This document shows, piece by piece, positions 62,585 to 64,000 of a stretch of 64,000 nucleotides of DNA. The position numbers were made by a program, and so were the translations under genes. Origin of the DNA: Candidatus Altimarinota bacterium (GTDB taxonomy: Bacteria; Patescibacteriota; Gracilibacteria; UBA1369; LOWO2-01-FULL-3); the NCBI GenBank assembly GCA_023231115.1, contig JALNWA010000002.1, positions 1 to 64,000 of the forward strand, given 5' to 3'. Every line of letters begins with the position of its first letter. Position 1 is the first letter of the stretch. The notes beneath the pieces were generated by a model. That model searched no databases and was not told the DNA's origin. It worked only from the letters and a program-made list of their open reading frames with translations.

Positions 62585-62908
62585 ATGGCAACAAAGCAAA
62601 AAATCAGAATAAAAATCAAATCATTCGACCACAGAGTCATTGATGAAACAACAAAACTGATCATCGACACAGCTGAAAGAACAGGCGCAATGATTGCAGG
62701 ACCTATTCCACTTCCTACAAAAATCGAAAAATTCACAGTCAACAAATCAACATTCGTACACAAAAACGCACGTGAACAATTCGAAATCAGAACTCACTCT
62801 CGCCTGATCGACATCCGTGAAACAACACCAAAAACAATCGAATCACTATCAAACTTGAGCCTTCCAGCCGGAGTACAAATCGAAATCAAAATGTTGTCTG
62901 AGGACTAA
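62585..62908 (+). CDS. rpsJ: Small ribosomal subunit protein uS10
   Basis: A 107-residue S10 with [56 protein letters not shown] and [29 protein letters not shown]10 sits in the 30S head and also acts as NusE in antitermination. Normally rplC follows; here a 111-aa orphan and a lipoprotein gene come next, so the S10 operon is interrupted or rearranged. It is preceded by a long attenuator-like leader. Confidence 0.97.
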   Translation: MATKQKIRIKIKSFDHRVIDETTKLIIDTAERTGAMIAGPIPLPTKIEKFTVNKSTFVHKNAREQFEIRTHSRLIDIRETTPKTIESLSNLSLPAGVQIEIKMLSED

Positions 62909-62927
62909 GATTGTAAAAAATTTTTAA

Positions 62928-63263
62928 ATGGAACTCGAAGACCTAGTCCCAGAAAAAGAGAGACACCCCGTCTACACAAAAAAATTTGTCGCTTTCTCAA
63001 AAGGAGAAGAACAGACGCTCAGATTATTTTCTTTCTCTCACCAGCATCACACAAAACTCAAAAAAGACGAAAGATTAATCGGAGCTGGAAACTACAGAGC
63101 TGGAGGCTACAGAGGAGGAACAATAAACTGGGACTCGTACAGCCTAATAAGAGAAGTAGGATATGACAGACCAAGCGATCCGAAAGAAGCGGAAATCGTA
63201 TTAGCCGAAATCCGACAAATATTAGATGAATGGCAAAAACGGGTTTTTCCTTCATCTCTTTAA
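62928..63263 (+). CDS. Unknown protein, 111 aa
   Basis: A soluble basic ORF 19 bp after rpsJ and probably cotranscribed with it. It has aromatic and Gly-rich central segments (LFSFSHQHHTKL, YRAGGYRGGTINWDSYSLI) and an acidic C-terminal helix (PKEAEIVLAEIRQILDEWQKR). No family is recognised. It ends at a terminator at 63262-63286. Confidence 0.6.
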   Translation: MELEDLVPEKERHPVYTKKFVAFSKGEEQTLRLFSFSHQHHTKLKKDERLIGAGNYRAGGYRGGTINWDSYSLIREVGYDRPSDPKEAEIVLAEIRQILDEWQKRVFPSSL

Positions 63264-63286
63264 AATCCCTAAAACAAAGGGATTTT
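63262..63286 (+). terminator. Rho-independent terminator after the rpsJ unit
   Basis: AAAATCCCT (63262-63270) and AGGGATTTT (63278-63286) form a perfect 9-bp stem with a 7-nt loop, ending in T-rich sequence. Confidence 0.82.
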
Positions 63287-63347
63287 CTATATACTTAAGC
63301 CACAAATTCTGATATGGTTGAATTTTAATAACCAACAAAAACGCCAC

Positions 63348-63845
63348 ATGAAGAAATTACTCACATTTTTAGGACTACTCGGAATGATTTTTTTGGCTGG
63401 ATGTAGCCAACAACAAGCACTCTCAGCTCAACAAGAACCAACAACAATCGGCCCTATTACAAATGAACCAGCAAATAACACCACTATCTCCTACTATCTT
63501 TTAAATAATCCAGCCGATAGCACAAATTTTTGTAATGGCGAAAACATGGACAGTACAGGCTACAAAGCCGCTTTAACAAAAGAAATAACCAAAACATTTG
63601 AAGGCAAGCTAACAATCGAAGAAAAAATCAAAAAAACCTTGGCTTTAGCTGTCGCAGACTCAGAATCATTTAGCGAAACTTACGCTCTAACTGCAAACAC
63701 AACATTCGAAAATGGAATTGTCACAATGCACTCCGCAAACGGCTGGGCAGGTTCATCAATTTTTTATTGTAGCTGGAAGCCATTCGTCGAAAAAAACCTA
63801 CGATTTCCGGAAATAAAAGAAATTAAATGGGCATCAGAGAATTAA
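63348..63845 (+). CDS. Lipoprotein of unknown function
   Basis: The ATG at 63348 starts a lipoprotein signal peptide (MKKLLTFLGLLGMIFLAGC, lipobox LAGC); an in-frame TTG at 63318 is less likely. The mature part of about 147 residues starts with a Gln/Thr-rich linker. It then has an alpha/beta domain with two Cys (STNFCNGENM, SSIFYCSWKPFV) and the segment LTIEEKIKKTLALAVADSESF ... TFENGIVTMHSANGW, loosely like GerMN or sporulation-type surface domains. That resemblance is weak. Second residues after the lipid Cys are S-Q-Q, as in the lipoprotein at 29556. Confidence 0.75.
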   Translation: MKKLLTFLGLLGMIFLAGCSQQQALSAQQEPTTIGPITNEPANNTTISYYLLNNPADSTNFCNGENMDSTGYKAALTKEITKTFEGKLTIEEKIKKTLALAVADSESFSETYALTANTTFENGIVTMHSANGWAGSSIFYCSWKPFVEKNLRFPEIKEIKWASEN

Positions 63846-63871
63846 TCAGTAAACTTCCCCAAAAAATTCTC

Positions 63872-63900
63872 TTGACTACCCAAAAACACATCTGTATATT
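63872..63900 (+). promoter_or_regulatory. Strong promoter at the window end
   Basis: TTGACT (63872-63877), 17-bp spacer, TATATT (63895-63900) with an upstream TG. The AAATTCTC before the -35 is the same as at rpoB. The gene it serves lies beyond the window. Confidence 0.78.
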
Positions 63901-63906
63901 CTAACG

Positions 63907-64000
63907 GCAATTGACTTAGCAAGTTAATAAAGTTTTAAAGGGTTGTAAGTCGAAAATCTTTTAAAGCTTCCCGCTTAAAGGGATTAACCAATACAAATTA
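63907..64000 (+). promoter_or_regulatory. Structured leader of the next transcript (gene outside window)
   Basis: At least 94 nt without an ORF start. TTGACTTA (63911-63918) pairs with TAAGTCGA (63946-63953, one G-U), and AATCTTTT (63955-63962) pairs with AAAGGGATT (63978-63985, with G-U pairs). No T-tract is seen before the window ends. Confidence 0.45.

Noticed and set aside
1..64000. UGA recoding to glycine or tryptophan, as in Gracilibacteria/Absconditabacteria
   Set aside because: TGA ends pgi, the YkgJ-family gene and the 68-aa ORF at sensible places, and conserved Gly/Trp positions in the long genes use normal codons.
1..64000. CRISPR array
   Set aside because: No run of identical repeats with unique spacers was seen; the repetitive regions are coding (pentapeptide, LYGND repeats).

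Overview
This AT-rich, densely packed window looks like the chromosome of a small-genome bacterium of the Candidate Phyla Radiation (Patescibacteria). A Peregrinibacteria-like lineage is my best guess, with low to moderate confidence. Supporting signs are short versions of standard proteins (HrcA 238 aa, glucose-6-phosphate isomerase 392 aa, ComEC without its C-terminal domain), SLH-domain envelope proteins, a giant lineage-type protein of about 2,890 aa, many small orphan genes, and a near absence of Shine-Dalgarno sequences. TGA is used as a normal stop (for example at 42564 and 60206), so this is not the UGA-recoded Gracilibacteria/Absconditabacteria code.

Layout. 1-865: end of a B12-dependent ribonucleotide reductase. 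950-4642: a Glu/Lys-rich coiled-coil orphan and a convergent ComEC channel. 4755-11298: a tight envelope operon (SLH-CAP protein, LCP ligase, RluB-type pseudouridine synthase, PBP5-type carboxypeptidase, MraY). 11302-15763 (minus strand): class I aldolase, a GapB-like GAPDH, an ECF-like sigma factor and a membrane FecR-domain protein, in that transcription order. 15838-19700: accessory genes, including a DUF4258/DUF2283 cassette and a 1.4 kb three-gene cassette bounded by 39-bp direct repeats, the outer one being the 3' end of an ftsL-like gene. 19703-21099: ftsL-rsmH. 21384-24911: small membrane exporter, TsaC, a second GAPDH, then hrcA-grpE under an imperfect CIRCE. 24972-27380: pentapeptide-repeat lipoprotein, an orphan and an AbrB/RelE-type toxin-antitoxin pair. 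27404-29484: dnaK under a perfect CIRCE.

29556-32582: lipoprotein, a compact tRNA/tmRNA-like RNA with its own terminator, a GNAT acetyltransferase, DUF2164 and other small genes, two of them behind nearly identical promoters that place the start codon at the transcription start. 32609-41275 (minus): the giant protein, with an HEXXH motif and about 17 tandem helical repeats. 41388-45421: pgi, epmA, efp, serS. 45480-47980: small orphans and a LOG-family protein. 48056-61629: the information-processing block rpoB, ssb, rpoC, rpsL, rpsG, fusA, a YkgJ-type protein and tuf. 61634-64000: an orphan, then rpsJ behind a probable attenuator leader, two small genes, and the start of another strong promoter and structured leader at the window edge.

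Functional themes are peptidoglycan and S-layer assembly, central glycolysis/gluconeogenesis with two differently specialised GAPDHs, heat-shock control by HrcA/CIRCE, EF-P beta-lysylation, and transcription/translation. The least explained items are the giant repeat protein, the tRNA/tmRNA-like RNA, the repeat-bounded cassette and the long structured leaders of the rpoB, tuf, rpsJ and window-end transcription units.
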